A DNA stretch of 64,000 nt, from positions 1,550,001 through 1,614,000 of the forward strand of contig CAVWLB010000010.1 of NCBI GenBank assembly GCA_963755695.1. Reading direction: 5' to 3'. A program made the translations under genes and the position numbers. Position 1 is the first letter of the stretch, and each line of letters starts with the position of its first letter. This document shows, in pieces, positions 1 to 11,000 of the stretch. Source of the stretch: QHWT01 sp963755695 (lineage in GTDB: Bacteria > Acidobacteriota > Vicinamibacteria > Vicinamibacterales > 2-12-FULL-66-21). The notes beneath the pieces were generated by a model. The model saw only the letters and a list, made by a program, of their open reading frames with translations, searched no databases and was not told the origin of the DNA.

Positions 1-1997
1 GGCTTGCCGCCCTCGGGGCTCGCGGCCAGGACCATCCCGTTCGATTCGATGCCCATCAGCTTCGCGGGCTTGAGGTTGAAGACGATGCCCGACCGTCCGG
101 CCGACGAGCTGTTCCGGCTCATACGCCTCGGCGATGCCGGCCACCAGCGTGCGCTGCTCGGTGCCGACGTCGATCTGCAGCTTCATCAGCTTGCGCGAGT
201 TCGGCACCTTCTCGGCGGCGAGCACCTTCGCGACGCGCAAGATCGACCTTCATGAAGTCGTCGATCGTGATGCGGTTGTCGCCGCTCGCGGGCGTGACGG
301 CCGGGACCTGCGGTGCAGTTGCGGCCGCGGTCGTGGGCACTGCGCTGGTTGCGTTCGGTTGATCTGCCACGTTTTGCTCCTGGTCCGATCTGCGTGTTTC
401 TTGACGTCCGGGTCGCCGCAGCTTCCCGCGAAGACGGAGCGATCGGCCCGCTGGATGCCTCGGCGCGGTCCGGCCAGCGCTCGGCGCATCGACGCGCGGC
501 CAGAGCGCGTCGCCCTTTTCGAATGATGCGCTCTCCTTCGTTCCGCCACGCCGCGTCGTCCAGCCGCACCTGGTCGAGTGCGGTCGTCGTCTCCCCGACG
601 CGGCGCAGGATCTCCGCCGCCGACGTCGGCATATCGGCAGCAGCAGGATGGCCGCGACGCGCACCGCTTCGGCGACGTCGAACAGCACCTGGCTCAGGCG
701 ATCGGCATGTCGCTCGTCGCGCGCGAGCGCCCAGGGTTCGGTCTCGGCGATGTATTCGTTGGCGGCATCGACGAGCCGGAACGCGGCGGCAGCGCCCGCC
801 TCGAGCGCGAAGCCATCCATCGCCGGCGGTAGTCCGCAAGCGCCTTCGTTCGCGACGCTCGGCCAGCCGCCCCGGCGATCCTGCCGGCGCGACCCGGCCG
901 CCGCGGTACTTCTCGGCCATCGCGGCGATGCGGCTCACCAGGTTGCCGAGGTTGTTCGCGAGGTCGACGTTGTAGCGCTCCTGGAAACGCTCCCAGGAGA
1001 AATCGCCGTCGCCGCCGAAGGTGATTTCCTTGATCAGGTACAGGCGCAGCGGATCCACGCCAAACCGTTTGCGCGGCTTCCAACGGATCGACGACGTTGC
1101 CGAGCGACTTGCTCATCCGCTGGCCGTCGACGGTCATGAATCCGTGGCCGAAGACCTGGCGCGGCAGCGCGACGCCCGCGCTCATCAGCATCGCGGGCCA
1201 GATGACGGTGTGGAAGCGCGTGATGTCCTTGCCGATCACGTGCAGGTCGGCGGGCCACCAGCGTTCGAACAGCGCCTGCGTCGGTGCCGAACCCGACGGC
1301 TGCGGCGTAGTTGATCAGCGCGTCGAACCAGACATAGACCACGCTGTCGGGATCGTCGGGCACCGGAATGCCCCACGCCTGTCCGGCGCGGCTGATCGAG
1401 ATGTCTTCGAGACCCGCTTCGAGCAGCCGCAGGATCTCGTTCCGGCGGACCTCCGGCTCGAGAAACTCCGGGTGCGCCTTGAAGTGCTCGAGCAGCTTGT
1501 CCCGGTACTCCGACAGCCGGAAGAAGTGGTTCTTCTCCTTGATCCACTCCACGGCCCCGTGCAGCGGACACTTGCCGTCGACCAGATCCTTGTCCTGCTT
1601 GAACGCTTCGCACCCGATGCAGTACCAGCCTTCGTAGAAGCCTTCGTAGACGTCCCCCGCCGCGGCGATCCGGCGCACCAGTTCCTGGACCGCCTGCCGG
1701 TGACGCGGCTCGGTCGTCCGGATGAAGTCGTCGTACGACACGTCGAGGTGGTCCCAGACGTTCGCGGAACTCGCGCTCCATCAGATCGCAGTAGGCGAGC
1801 GGATCCAGCCCCAGCTCGCGCGCTCGGCGGAAGACGTTCTGCGAGTGCTCGTCGTTGCCCATGACGAAGCGCGTCTCGACGCCCGCCAGCCGCTTGTAGC
1901 GGGCGATCGCATCCGCCGTAATCTTCTCGTAGGCGGTTCCGAGGTGGGGACGGCTATTCACGTAGTCGATAGCCGTCGTCAGGTAGAACCGGGACAT
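1..1997 (-). CDS. metG: Methionyl-tRNA synthetase, 3' end outside window, several frameshifts
   Basis: Charges tRNA-Met with methionine in the cytoplasm. The N-terminus has the class I signature in the form RPHLGTAYEK (about residue 16), a zinc knuckle CIGC...CPLHG, and a KMSKS loop seen as GQRMSKSLGN. The C-terminal part near the window edge reads as a tRNA-binding Trbp111/EMAP domain (KVLAAEKVPNSRKLMKLQ, then GIVFNLKPAKLMGIESNG), the appended dimerisation domain of many bacterial MetG proteins. The frame breaks near 1745, 1260, 1060, 890, 650 and 240, each time with conserved sequence continuing in another frame; near 1745 one extra base fits. The ATG at 1997 sits 7 bases after a TAGAAT -10 box, so the message may be nearly leaderless. 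The gene continues beyond base 1. Confidence 0.93.
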
Positions 1998-2010
1998 CCG
2001 AATAATTCTA
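1998..2010 (-). promoter_or_regulatory. -10 box of metG, almost leaderless
   Basis: On the minus strand TAGAAT (2010-2005) is followed by 7 bases and then the metG ATG. A transcript starting the usual 6-8 bases after the box would begin at or next to the start codon. No convincing Shine-Dalgarno sequence lies between them. Inference from sequence only. Confidence 0.45.
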
Positions 2011-2045
2011 TCGGATTACCGGGTTCGAGCAATTTTCGCAGCCAA

Positions 2046-3309
2046 TCACGACTGCGAGGTCTTGTCGAGGCGCGCCTTGATCGCCGCGGCCTGGACGGCC
2101 TTGATCGAGACGCCGCGCTCGGCGGCGAGGCGGACGCAGTCGTCGAACTCCGGAGCTGCGTTGAGTTCTTCCCCGCCGCGGCGCGCGATCTTGAATCGGA
2201 CCGGACCGTACGGGGTGTCGACGGATTCGACCGACCGATCGAGCCGCGTGCGCAACATCTCCTGATACCTGACGCCGATCGTGGTCGAGTCGCGGAACAG
2301 GATGTCGGTGAGCGCCTGACGCCGTTCGGGAGGGGCAATGATCGTGACGAGCGTGCCAGGCCGGCCTTTCTTCATCTGCACCGGCGTATAGAACACGTCG
2401 AGCGCGCCGGCAGCATGCAGGGCGTCCATCAGCGGCCCGAACAGCTGCGGGTTCATGTCGTCGATCTCGGACTCCATCTTCAATATCCGCTCGTCGTCAG
2501 GTGGGGCTCCGCCCCACACCCCGGCTCGGTCGCTCGCGGGGGTCCCGACGCCCCGCTCCGCTCCCTCGCGCGTTTGTGCAGGGCAGGTCCCACGGAGGAT
2601 GCGCAGGACGTTCGGCCGGTCCTTCGGGTCACGATCGCCCGCGCCATAGCCAATCTGTTCGATGCTCATCACCGGTATCGGGCCGAACTGCTTCGCGTAA
2701 CCGGTAACCAGGAGAGCGCCGGTCGGCGTGACGAGCTCCGATTGGCCGTCCGAGTACACCGGCACGCCCGCCAGCAGCCGTGCAGTTGCCGGTGCTGGCA
2801 CCGGGAACACTCCGTGCGCGCAGTGGACCGTGCCGCCACCCACGTTCAGCGGCGACGACACACGTCCTCGATTCCGAACCACTCGAATCCGTACACCGCT
2901 CCGACGATGTCGATGATCGAATCGAGCGCGCCGACTTCGTGGAGATGAACCCGCTCGACGGCGTGTTGTGGATTGCCGCTTCGGCCTCGGCGAGCCGCTC
3001 GAACAAGTGCACCGCGCGATCCTGTCCTTCGCTCGACAGCGCGGAACGGCGGATCGCCGCGACGATGTGTTTGAGATGGTGGTGCGTGTGGTGACCGGAC
3101 GGCGCGGTATCCGTCGCCGCCTCTTCGACGAGACGGAACTTCGTTGCCGACACGCCGGCCCGCATGACGCGATCGGCCGTGACGTCGCCGTATTCGATCG
3201 CCAGGCTGCCAAGCGCACTCTTCAAGGCTTCCACCGGCAAGCCGAGATCGATCAGCGCGCCCAGGATCATGTCCCCCGATGCGCCAGAGAAACAGTCTAG
3301 ATACAGCAT
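2046..3309 (-). CDS. larC: Nickel-pincer cofactor biosynthesis protein LarC, frameshifted, with an inserted repeat
   Basis: LarC (old DUF111) inserts nickel into the pincer nucleotide cofactor used by lactate racemase-type enzymes. The protein opens with MLYLDCFSGASGDM, has a His-rich stretch SGHHTHHHL near residue 70, the block VHLHEVGALDSIIDIVGA, and ESEIDDMNPQ in the C-terminal domain. Two indels near 2970 and 2900 split the frame; the conserved blocks continue across both. The ATG at 3309 starts the conserved N-terminus; upstream in-frame codons fall in a tandem repeat and are unlikely to be translated. Between the N- and C-terminal domains lies about 35 residues of low-complexity sequence encoded by a GC-rich palindromic element (2499-2590). 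No larB, larE or larA is in the window. Confidence 0.9.
2499..2590. repeat. Palindromic GC-rich element inserted in frame in larC
   Basis: The stretch begins with a 7-bp perfect stem, GTGGGGC/GCCCCAC (2501-2517), and continues with G/C runs. In the larC frame it adds a linker containing VGTPASDRAGVWGGAPPDD, which has no place in LarC proteins I know. It sits between the two LarC domains, where extra residues would be tolerated. A similar insertion is at 52336-52422. Confidence 0.55.
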
Positions 3310-3317
3310 TCGCGAGC

Positions 3318-3365
3318 CGTCAGCCATGAGCCGCCCCGAACCATGAACCCGTGAACCACGAGCCA
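3318..3365. repeat. Short degenerate tandem repeat upstream of larC
   Basis: Units like CATGAGCC, CATGAACC, GTGAACC and ACGAGCC follow each other with a period of about 7-8 bases between radC (stop at 3374) and larC (start at 3309). It belongs to a set of unrelated tandem repeats of similar period found at gene borders across the window. Confidence 0.5.
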
Positions 3366-3373
3366 ATCCTTGA

Positions 3374-4050
3374 TTATGTCAGCTTCCTCATCTCCTCCGT
3401 CAGGCTGCAGAAGCGGGTCTCGGCAAGAATCAGGTGATCGAGCACGGTGATGCCCATCAGCTCTCCCGCTCGCACGAGCCGCCGCGTCAGCACGAGATCG
3501 TCCTCGCTCGGCGTCGGATCGCCCGGATGGATGATTGTGAAACAGCACGATCGCCGCGGCGCCGCCGCTCGCCGCCGCGCGAAACACCTCCCGCGGATGG
3601 ACGATGCTCGCGTCGAGCGTGCCGACAGAGAGGACGGTGATACGCAGCACGCGGTGCTTCGTGTCGAGCAGGACCACGCCGAACTGCTCGACGGCGCGGC
3701 TGCCGAACTGCGGGAGAAGAAGCTCGGCGGCATCCTTGGCGACAATGATCTGCGGGCGTTCGTGCGGCCGCCGCACGAGCGTGCGACGGCCTGCTTCGAC
3801 GGCGGCGATCAGCTGCGCAGCCCGCGCGGCGCCAATGCCGGGCAGGCGGCGCAACTCGTCCATCGACGTTCGCGCGAGTCCGTGGAGACCGCCGACCGAA
3901 ATCAGCACCGCGTTGGCAAGTTCGAGCGCGCCGGCCCCCGGGGCGCCGTGGCCAAGCACGATGGCGAGCAGTTCGTTGTCGCCAAGCACCGCCGGTACCG
4001 AGGCGCTCGAGCTTTTCACGCGGTCGATCTTGCTCGGGAACCTTCTTCAT
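3374..4050 (-). CDS. radC: RadC-family JAB/MPN-domain protein, two frameshifts
   Basis: RadC proteins have a helix-hairpin-helix region followed by a JAB1/MPN metalloprotease-like fold; their cellular role is unsettled. The N-terminus MKKVPEQDRPREKLERLG is typical, followed by DNELLAIVLGHG and the HhH segment LRRLPGIGAARAAQL. The JAMM metal motif is present as FHNHPSGDPTPSEDD once an extra base near 3530 is removed; a second extra base lies near 3985. With both corrected the protein has about 225 residues, a normal length. It is transcribed away from the lipoprotein gene at 4083 and toward larC, 64 bases downstream. Confidence 0.88.
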
Positions 4051-4068
4051 GGCCGTTATCCGCTGCTG

Positions 4069-4082
4069 CTATACTTCACACG
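4069..4082 (+). promoter_or_regulatory. -10 box next to the lipoprotein start at 4083
   Basis: TATACT at 4070-4075 is 7 bases before the ATG at 4083. This would give a message with little or no leader, as seen at several other starts in this window. No good -35 box is visible in the expected position. Confidence 0.4.
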
Positions 4083-4652
4083 ATGCGTCGCCTGCCGGCG
4101 ATCGGACTCCTGCTGCTGCTGGCAGCGGGCTGCTCGGAGCCCCCCCAGAAGGAAATCAACCAGGCCCAGGGTGCAATCGACGCCGCGCGTGCGGCCGGCG
4201 CGGATAAGTACGCGGCAGAGGAGTACAACGCCGCCACGACCGCGTTGCAGAAATCGCACGATGCGGTCGATCAGCGCGACTACCGCCAGGCGCTCAGCTA
4301 CGCACTCGACGCCCGGGAGCGAGCGCAGGACGCTGCCCGTCAGGCGGCCGACGGCAAGGCGCGCGCCCGGATCACTGCCGAAGTCGCGTTCAACCAGATT
4401 TCTGCGCGAGCGCAGCAGCTCGAAGCGCGGATCAAGACCGCAGAAGCCGCGCGCGTGCCGGCGCGCGAGCTCCAAAAGAGCCGCGACACACTCGCGAAGG
4501 CTCGAACCGCCTTGCAAGAAGCGCGCACAACAATCGACGCCGGGAACTACTCGGACGTTGCCTCCAAGGTTTCTTCCATTCGTTCCGAGCTAGACGCCGC
4601 GTTGACCGAGGTGGAAGGGATCCCGCAGCGGCCGGCGCGGAAGCGGAAGTAA
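4083..4652 (+). CDS. DUF4398-like coiled-coil lipoprotein
   Basis: A 189-residue envelope lipoprotein. It opens with a signal peptide ending in the lipobox LLAAGCSE, so Cys18 or so would be lipidated. The remainder is Ala/Lys/Glu-rich helix with repeating patterns such as AAEEYNAATTALQKSHDAV and ARELQKSRDTLAKARTALQ, consistent with the DUF4398/TPR-like helical lipoproteins found in many Gram-negatives. The longer in-frame extension upstream lies over radC on the other strand and is not credible. It stands alone between divergent radC and convergent dapF. Exact function unknown; a periplasmic structural or OmpA-associated role is a guess. Confidence 0.75.
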   Translation: MRRLPAIGLLLLLAAGCSEPPQKEINQAQGAIDAARAAGADKYAAEEYNAATTALQKSHDAVDQRDYRQALSYALDARERAQDAARQAADGKARARITAEVAFNQISARAQQLEARIKTAEAARVPARELQKSRDTLAKARTALQEARTTIDAGNYSDVASKVSSIRSELDAALTEVEGIPQRPARKRK

Positions 4653-4765
4653 CAATCGAAGGATTCGAAGGGGAGCGAAGGAGTCGAAGGAGCTATCGAG
4701 GGTCTTCGAAGGAGCTACTGATGGTTTCGAAGGAGCCACTCGAGGCTTCGAGAAGCGTCTGTTTC
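4653..4765. repeat. TCGAAGG-type tandem repeat between convergent genes
   Basis: At least six degenerate copies of TCGAAGG(AGC) run from the lipoprotein stop to the dapF stop (4780). Spacing varies around 7-18 bases. There is no clean terminator stem; TTCGAA is itself palindromic. It is one of the gene-border repeats of short period. Confidence 0.55.
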
Positions 4766-4779
4766 GAAACCCTGGATCG

Positions 4780-5571
4780 TCATATCTCAACCCACCTGCC
4801 ATCCAAAACGACTTCAGCCCACCCGGTCAGGAACAGTCCCGACGGCTGCCACTCGACGCGTTGCACGCCGCCGGGAGAGACGACCTCGACGTCCCGAGCG
4901 GCGCCGCCAAACGACATCGCCGCGACCGCCGCGGCGCAGGCGCCCGTCCCTGACGCTTCGGTGCGTCCGACACCACGCTCCCAGATCAGGATGCGCACGC
5001 GGTCGGGACGTTCGACCGTCGCAAGTTCCACGTTCGTACCCTCGGGAAACGTACGATGCACGGCCAGGCGGGAGGCAATCCGGTAAAGGCGATCCTCGGT
5101 CACCTCCCCGAGGACGACACACTGAGGATTGCCGACACGGAGCGTGACGGCATCCACCGGTTCCCCGTTGACGTCGATCGTCCGCCGTTCGATCTGCTCC
5201 GGCTGCCCCATCGCCGTCCGGAACGTGACCTGGCGTCCCTTGATCGCCAGCAGGTCGAGCGTTTTGACGCCGGCGTCGGTGGTGATCTCCAGCGAGCTGC
5301 CCGGGCGGATCGCGCGGGTGCGCACCAGCCAGGCGGCCAGGCAGCGCACGCCATTCCCCGAGATTTCCGAGGGACTGCCGTCGGCATTCAACAGCCGCAT
5401 CGAGGCGCCTCGCGGACCATCGCTGAAAAAGATCACCCCGTCAGCGCCGATCCCGCGGTGTCGTTCGCACAACGCCCGGGTCAGCTCCGCGCGATCGGCC
5501 ACTGGAGGTGCCGATTGTTCCTCGACCAGCAGGAAGTCGTTTCCGTAGGCGTGCGTCTTGACGATGTTCAT
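4780..5571 (-). CDS. dapF: Diaminopimelate epimerase
   Basis: Converts LL- to meso-diaminopimelate for lysine and peptidoglycan synthesis, in the cytoplasm, without cofactor. Both catalytic cysteines are present: one in SGNGVRC (about residue 79) and the second in ASGTGACAAA (about residue 217). The N-terminus KTHAYGNDF fits the family's K-x-GNDF pattern. The length of 263 residues is normal, and the frame is intact. The ATG at 5571 overlaps the stop of the upstream methyltransferase by four bases (ATGA), so the two are likely co-transcribed and translationally coupled. Confidence 0.96.
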   Translation of the reverse strand: MNIVKTHAYGNDFLLVEEQSAPPVADRAELTRALCERHRGIGADGVIFFSDGPRGASMRLLNADGSPSEISGNGVRCLAAWLVRTRAIRPGSSLEITTDAGVKTLDLLAIKGRQVTFRTAMGQPEQIERRTIDVNGEPVDAVTLRVGNPQCVVLGEVTEDRLYRIASRLAVHRTFPEGTNVELATVERPDRVRILIWERGVGRTEASGTGACAAAVAAMSFGGAARDVEVVSPGGVQRVEWQPSGLFLTGWAEVVLDGRWVEI

Positions 5572-6331
5572 TTCCGGCAGAAGGCGAGCAGGTGCCAGCC
5601 GAAGCGGCGCACCCACGCGCGCGGAAGTGCGTTGAAGGTGCCGACGAAAAACGTGTTGAAGAGCGTCCCCTTCCATCCGCCATGCAGCCGCGACTTCACC
5701 GGAAATCGCTCTTCGACGATACGGACGTCACGAAAGCCGGAAAGCAGTTCGCGGAATTCCGCCGCGCTGTACTTCTTCAGAACCGGCGCGTCCTCGTGCT
5801 CGAGACCGACCTTCATCAGCTTCGACAGCGCGTTCAGCCACGAGATGCGGTTGTAGGCCTGGAATACGGCGGTACCGCCAGGCTTCAGCACACGCCGGCA
5901 CTCGCTGGCCAGCGCACGATCGTTCGCCGTGTACTGGACCACGCCATGCGCGTAGACGAAATCGAAGGAGTCATCGGCGAACGGCAGATGCTTCGCCGTC
6001 CGCCTCGCGCAGGTCCGCTTCGAGTCCCTGTTGCTGCGAAATTCTGTCTCGCCAGGGCGACCGCCGATGACGAGAGGTCCACTCCCGTGACGATCGCGCC
6101 CCCTTTGGCGAACCGTGCCAGATCGGTTCCGGCGCCGCACCCAACCTCCAGCACGCGTTCCCCGCGATGACCGTTGAAGTCAATCAGCCGCGGCAGATGG
6201 TGCAGCTTCTCGAAATGATACTGATCGAGATCGGCGAAGAAGCCCGGGGAGCCGACCGGGTGGCGGGTGATCTCGAGGTCGTGGATGTGATGATTCCAGT
6301 AGTCGCGGACTTGCGCGTTATCGGCGGGCAC
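5568..6331 (-). CDS. Class I SAM-dependent methyltransferase, two frameshifts
   Basis: A small-molecule type methyltransferase of about 254 residues. Motif I is LEVGCGAGTDLARFA, the motif II acidic residue follows in GVDLSSSAV, and the later block is FDFVYAHGVVQY followed by LKPGGTAVFQAYN. The C-terminal half resembles enzymes that act on lipids or quinones, but the substrate cannot be told. The frame breaks near 6050 and 6005; conserved sequence continues on both sides. It shares a four-base overlap with dapF downstream, although no shared pathway is obvious. It is divergent from the GlpD-family gene with only 26 bases between the starts. Confidence 0.8.
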
Positions 6332-6341
6332 TGTTCACTAC

Positions 6342-6357
6342 TATAAGATATCAGGCC
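6342..6357 (+). promoter_or_regulatory. -10 box for the GlpD-family gene
   Basis: TATAAG at 6342-6347 lies 10 bases before the ATG at 6358, in a 26-base divergent spacer. A start site here leaves a leader of only a few bases. The spacer is too short to hold two full independent promoters without overlap into the methyltransferase gene. Confidence 0.4.
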
Positions 6358-7980
6358 ATGCGTCCGCGCGATCTCGACGCCCTCGCCGGGACCGTTCACG
6401 ACCTCCTGATCATTGGCGGCGGCATCTACGGGCTGGCGATTGCGCTCGAGGCCGCGCGCCGGCGGCTGCGCGTCGCCCTGGTGGACGCCGGAGATTTTGC
6501 CGCCGCCACTTCCTTCAACCATCAGAAGACCGCGCACGGCGGCCTGCGATCGCTGCAGTCGGGACGCCTCGATCGCGCGCGCGAATCGATCCGCGAGCGG
6601 CGCGCGCTCGCGCGCATGGCGCCGCGTCTTCTCCGCCCCCTGCCCTTCATCGTCGCGACCTACCGTTCGGCCGTCAAGAATCGGCTGGTGCTGCGCGCGG
6701 GGTTCCGGATCGACCGCTGGCTGGGCCGGCATCGAAACGACGCGGTCGAGCCGGAACTGCATCTCCCGCCGCCGCGACTCACCTCGCGCGCCGCGACGCT
6801 CAAGCTGTTCCCCGGGGTTCGTCCGGAAGGGCTCACCGGCGGCGCAATGTGGTACGACTACCAGATCGTCGAAAGCAACCGGCTGGCGATTGCATTCGCC
6901 GAATCCGCCGATGCGCATGGAGCGCACCTCGCAAACTACGCCGAAGCCACGGCGCCGCTCAGGGAGAGCGGCGTCATCTCCGGAATGCGCGTCCGCGATC
7001 GCTTGAGCGGTACGGAATTCGACGTGCGCGCACGGATGACGATCAACGCCGCCGGTGCACACGCCGGCGAGATCATGCGGGCATTTGGTGTGTCTCGGGA
7101 GTCTTTGTCGCTCAAGGCGATGAACCTGGTGACGTCGAGGCCGGCGAATGACATCGCGCTTGCCGCCCCGACCCGCGGCGGGCGGATGCTGACGCTGGTT
7201 CCCTGGCGCGGCCGCGCGCTCATCGGCACCAGTCAATCGACGGACTTCAAGAATCCAACCGACCTGGCGGTCACGACCGCGGAAGTGGACGCCTTCATCG
7301 ACGAGATCAACGTCGCCTTCCCGGCCTTGAAGCTCACGCGAGACGAGGTCCTCCTGGTGCATCGCGGGATAGTTCCCGCTGAGCGGGGGCGCGGAGGACG
7401 CGCCGAGTTGCTGTCGGCGCCGCGCATTCTCGATCACGAGCGCGATGGTGCACCGGGTGCAATCACGGTCGTCGGTGTGAAGTACACCACCGCACGCGGT
7501 GTCGCCGCGCGCGTGGTGACCAGGGCCGCCCGCCGGCTCGGCGCGAACGTGCGGACATCACCGAGCGATCGCGAGCCGCTTGCCGGCGCCGGTATCGCCG
7601 ATCACGAGGCGCTGGCGATTGAAACCGCCCGCGCCGTAGGCCTCGAGCTCGCGCCGCCGATCATCCGTCGACTCACCGCCACCTATGGCGACCGGTGTGC
7701 GCAGATCGTCCGGATCATGGCGGAGCACAGCGACTGGCGCATGCCGCTGGTCAACGGGCAGACCGCCATCGGGGCAGAGGTGATTTACGTGGTCCGTCAT
7801 GAGATGGCGTGCACGCTCGCCGATATCGTGATCCGGCGAACCGAGCTTGGCGCCGGCGGTCATCCGGGCGCCGCGCTGATCGAGCGCGCGGCAGGCATCG
7901 CGGGAGACGAGCTCGAATGGGATGCCGATCGCCGCACGCAGGAGATCACGGCCGTCGAGGACTTCTATCGCTTGCGCTGA
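6358..7980 (+). CDS. glpD: FAD-dependent glycerol-3-phosphate dehydrogenase family protein
   Basis: Oxidises glycerol-3-phosphate to dihydroxyacetone phosphate and passes electrons to quinone; normally membrane-associated. The FAD-binding motif is IIGGGIYGLAIALEAARRR at the N-terminus. The family motif around the flavin appears as FAAATSFNHQKTAHGGLRS, and the segment LVPWRGRALIGTSQSTD is characteristic of GlpD/GlpA proteins. The C-terminal helical domain includes VRHEMACTLADIVIRRTEL. At 540 residues it is full length, with no frameshift. It stands alone between a divergent methyltransferase and the convergent BNR-repeat gene. There is no glpK or glpF nearby, so a role on another hydroxy acid is possible but less likely. 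Confidence 0.88.
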   Translation: MRPRDLDALAGTVHDLLIIGGGIYGLAIALEAARRRLRVALVDAGDFAAATSFNHQKTAHGGLRSLQSGRLDRARESIRERRALARMAPRLLRPLPFIVATYRSAVKNRLVLRAGFRIDRWLGRHRNDAVEPELHLPPPRLTSRAATLKLFPGVRPEGLTGGAMWYDYQIVESNRLAIAFAESADAHGAHLANYAEATAPLRESGVISGMRVRDRLSGTEFDVRARMTINAAGAHAGEIMRAFGVSRESLSLKAMNLVTSRPANDIALAAPTRGGRMLTLVPWRGRALIGTSQSTDFKNPTDLAVTTAEVDAFIDEINVAFPALKLTRDEVLLVHRGIVPAERGRGGRAELLSAPRILDHERDGAPGAITVVGVKYTTARGVAARVVTRAARRLGANVRTSPSDREPLAGAGIADHEALAIETARAVGLELAPPIIRRLTATYGDRCAQIVRIMAEHSDWRMPLVNGQTAIGAEVIYVVRHEMACTLADIVIRRTELGAGGHPGAALIERAAGIAGDELEWDADRRTQEITAVEDFYRLR

Positions 7981-8000
7981 AGAGCCTGCGCGCCGTGCGC

Positions 8001-11000
8001 CTAGAACGCCGACGGTGTTCTGACGGTGTCGCCGATCGGGGGCACCTTCCCGGCCATCGCCTTGTTGAACGCCGGCAGGTCCGTCGAGAGGAGCTTGTCG
8101 AAGCCGGACTTGGCCGCCGCGAGATCCTTTTCGATCACCGCGAGCACCTGCATCTGAGTGTCGGTCGGACGGTAGTCGATGCTGCCCGCTTCGTCGCTCG
8201 CACCCTGGCCGACGCCGCCGCTCAGCCAGATCAGGTTCATGTAGACCTTGTAGGCCTCGGGGAAGTACTTGTCGTCGCTCAGCATCTCCGAGCGCGACAC
8301 GAGCTTCAATTCGACGTCGAGAATCGCCTTGTTCAGATCCTTGAGCGCCTTCGCAACCGCCGCCTTGCCGCCGCTTCGCCTTCAGCTGATCCTCGATCTG
8401 CTTCCGCCAGATCTCCATCCGGTTCACCATCTCGGAGGTCTGCGTGATGTCGTCGCGGATCCGCACCTGTGTCTGCGGTCGATGCCTGCAGATCCTCGAT
8501 GGGCGCGGCGACGGCCGGATCCTTGAGGACCTCGAACGGCTGGGCGTAATGCGTGCCGTCAATCGTGACACGCACCTGGTACTTGCCAGGCGCGGCCATC
8601 GGGATGCCGGTCTGCGGCGTGATGCCCCAGTGTGTGATCCGGCGGATGTCGCGTTCCCTGGAAGCGAGGCTCTTCCCAGATGTGCGGGTTCTCGGGCGGC
8701 GTCGTCCTCAGCGCCACGAGCGTCGGCGCCGTCGTAGCCGCAGATCCCAGTCGAGTCCGTTCAACCCCTCGTGTGCCGCGACCGTCTGCGTCCGGAGGGT
8801 CTTGCCGTCCGCGTCGAGGATCTCCATCTGAATCGGCCCCGACGGGGCGGATGGCAGCGCAAGCGTGAAGTGCGGGCCGCCCGGCCTGCTGGAACACGCT
8901 GCGCGCCTGGCGGAAGAGCGGCGCGGGCGTCGTAGAGCTCGGCCGTGGTCGATGGTGCGGCGGCCGTTTGCCCGGTCTGCTCCAGCAGCGTGATGTTGGG
9001 CAGGATGAAAAGCCCGCGGCCGTACGTCGAGACGACGACGTCGTGGAAGCGCGGCTCGACGGTGATCCAGCTCACCGGCGCCGGCGGCAGTCCGTCCTTG
9101 AACCGCGTCCACGTCGCGCCGTCGTCGAGCGAGTAGTAGAAGGCGCGTCCCGTGCCGGCAAAGAGCATCGCCTTTCCGGTTCGGGATTGCCGGAGAGCGA
9201 CAGCACGTAATCGAGCGGATGGCCGGTCGGAATGTTGCCGGTGATCTTCGTCCAGTCGCGCCGAAGTCCGTGGTCTTGTAGATGTAGGGCTTGCGATCGT
9301 CCATCAGGTGGAACGACACCGCGACGTATGCGGTGCCGGGATCGAACGTCGACGGCCAGATCTGCGTTGAACGTGCCCCAGACCGGCAGGTCCTTGAAGT
9401 TTTTCGTGACGTCGATCCAGTTCGCGCCGCCGTCCTTCGTGTACCAGAGCTTGCCGTCATTGGTGCCGGCCCAGATCAGGCCGCGCTGGATCTTCGAATA
9501 CTCGATGTCCCACACCACCTCGCCGCTGTACTGGCCGAGGTTGTCGCCGACGAGGCCGCCGTTGGAAACGATCGCGAGAGGGATCCTTGGTCGAGAGGTC
9601 CGGGCTCGAGCTCGGTCCACGACTGGCCGCCGTTGGTGGTTTTCAGGATCAGCTGGCAGCCGTAGAGCACGTTGTTCGTGATCGAACGGATCGATCGCCA
9701 TCGGCGCGGTCCAGTGGCAGCGGTACTTCGACTTCGTTGGGCGGCGAATCGAGCGACACCATCCACGGCTCGATCGAGCGCGCCGTGCCGGTCTGCGCAT
9801 CCCACCGCGTCACCTTGTTGCCGTAGCACGAGGCGTAGACGACGTCGGCGTCGGTCGGATCGGGAATGGTGAAGCCGGACTCGCAGCCGCCGATGTTCGG
9901 CTGCCACGCCGGGCCGGCGTTGCCGCCGTCCACGCCCGCCGAACCCGCCGCCGCCGCGCACCACCGCCGCGTCCCGCCCGGCCGACCGGCAGCGGCTGGC
10001 ATCGTGCTGTCCGTCGGGCAGCCGGCCGTTGCCGGTCGACTCCGAACTCGTCTCGGCCCGCGCATCGTTCCGTCGTCCTGGCGGTTGCTGTAGATCCAGT
10101 ACGGCACGCGGTTGTCGACGTGGACGTGATACATCTGTCCGTTGGGAATGAAGATGCGACGTGAACCCGGTCTGCGTGTTGATCGACGCGCCGCCGTCGT
10201 CGACCAGCGATGTAGCGCACCGGGTCCTTCGGATCGATCCAGACGTCGTGGCAGTCGCCGCAGCTCGCCTGCCCCTGCGTGAACGCGAATGGCCGCCGTT
10301 GCCGCTGAACTCTTCCCGCCGTCCTGCGAGCGATGCATGCTGCTGCTCATGATGAAGACGTCGTCCGGGTTCTGCGGATTGACGACCATGCGGATGTAGT
10401 AGCCGGCGCGGCCGATGAGCGAGCGATCCCAGCTCACGACTTTCCAGCGTCGCGCCCGCATCATCCGAACGCCACAGCGATCCCTGGTCCGCGGTCTGGA
10501 TCAGCGCATACATCCGCTTCGTGTCCGACGGCGCGATCGGCGACGTCGATTTTGCCGACCGGGGGCTTCGGCATGCCCGCTCGTGAGCTTCGTCCACTTC
10601 GCGCCGCCGTCGTGGGTGATGTAGACGCCGCTGCCCGGTCCGCCGCTGCGCTGCACCCACGTGTGCTGCTCGACCTGCCAGTAGCCGGCGAGCAGCGTGT
10701 TCGGATCCTTCTCGTCGATGGCGAGGCCCGAGCAGCCGGTGTTTGCGTCGACGAACAGCACGCGCTTCCAGGTGGCGCCGCCGTCGGTCGATCTTGAAGA
10801 CGCCGCGCTCTTCCTGCGGACCTGTGAGCCGTCCCTGCGCGCAGACGTAAACGATGTTCGGGGTTGGTCGGATGGATCAGGACACGCGAGATGCGTCCGG
10901 TCTCCGGCAGTCCCATGTGCTTCCAGGTCTTGCCGGCGTCGGTCGGACTTGTAAACGCCGTCGCCCATCACGTCGCTGTAGCGGATCACCCACGGCTCGC

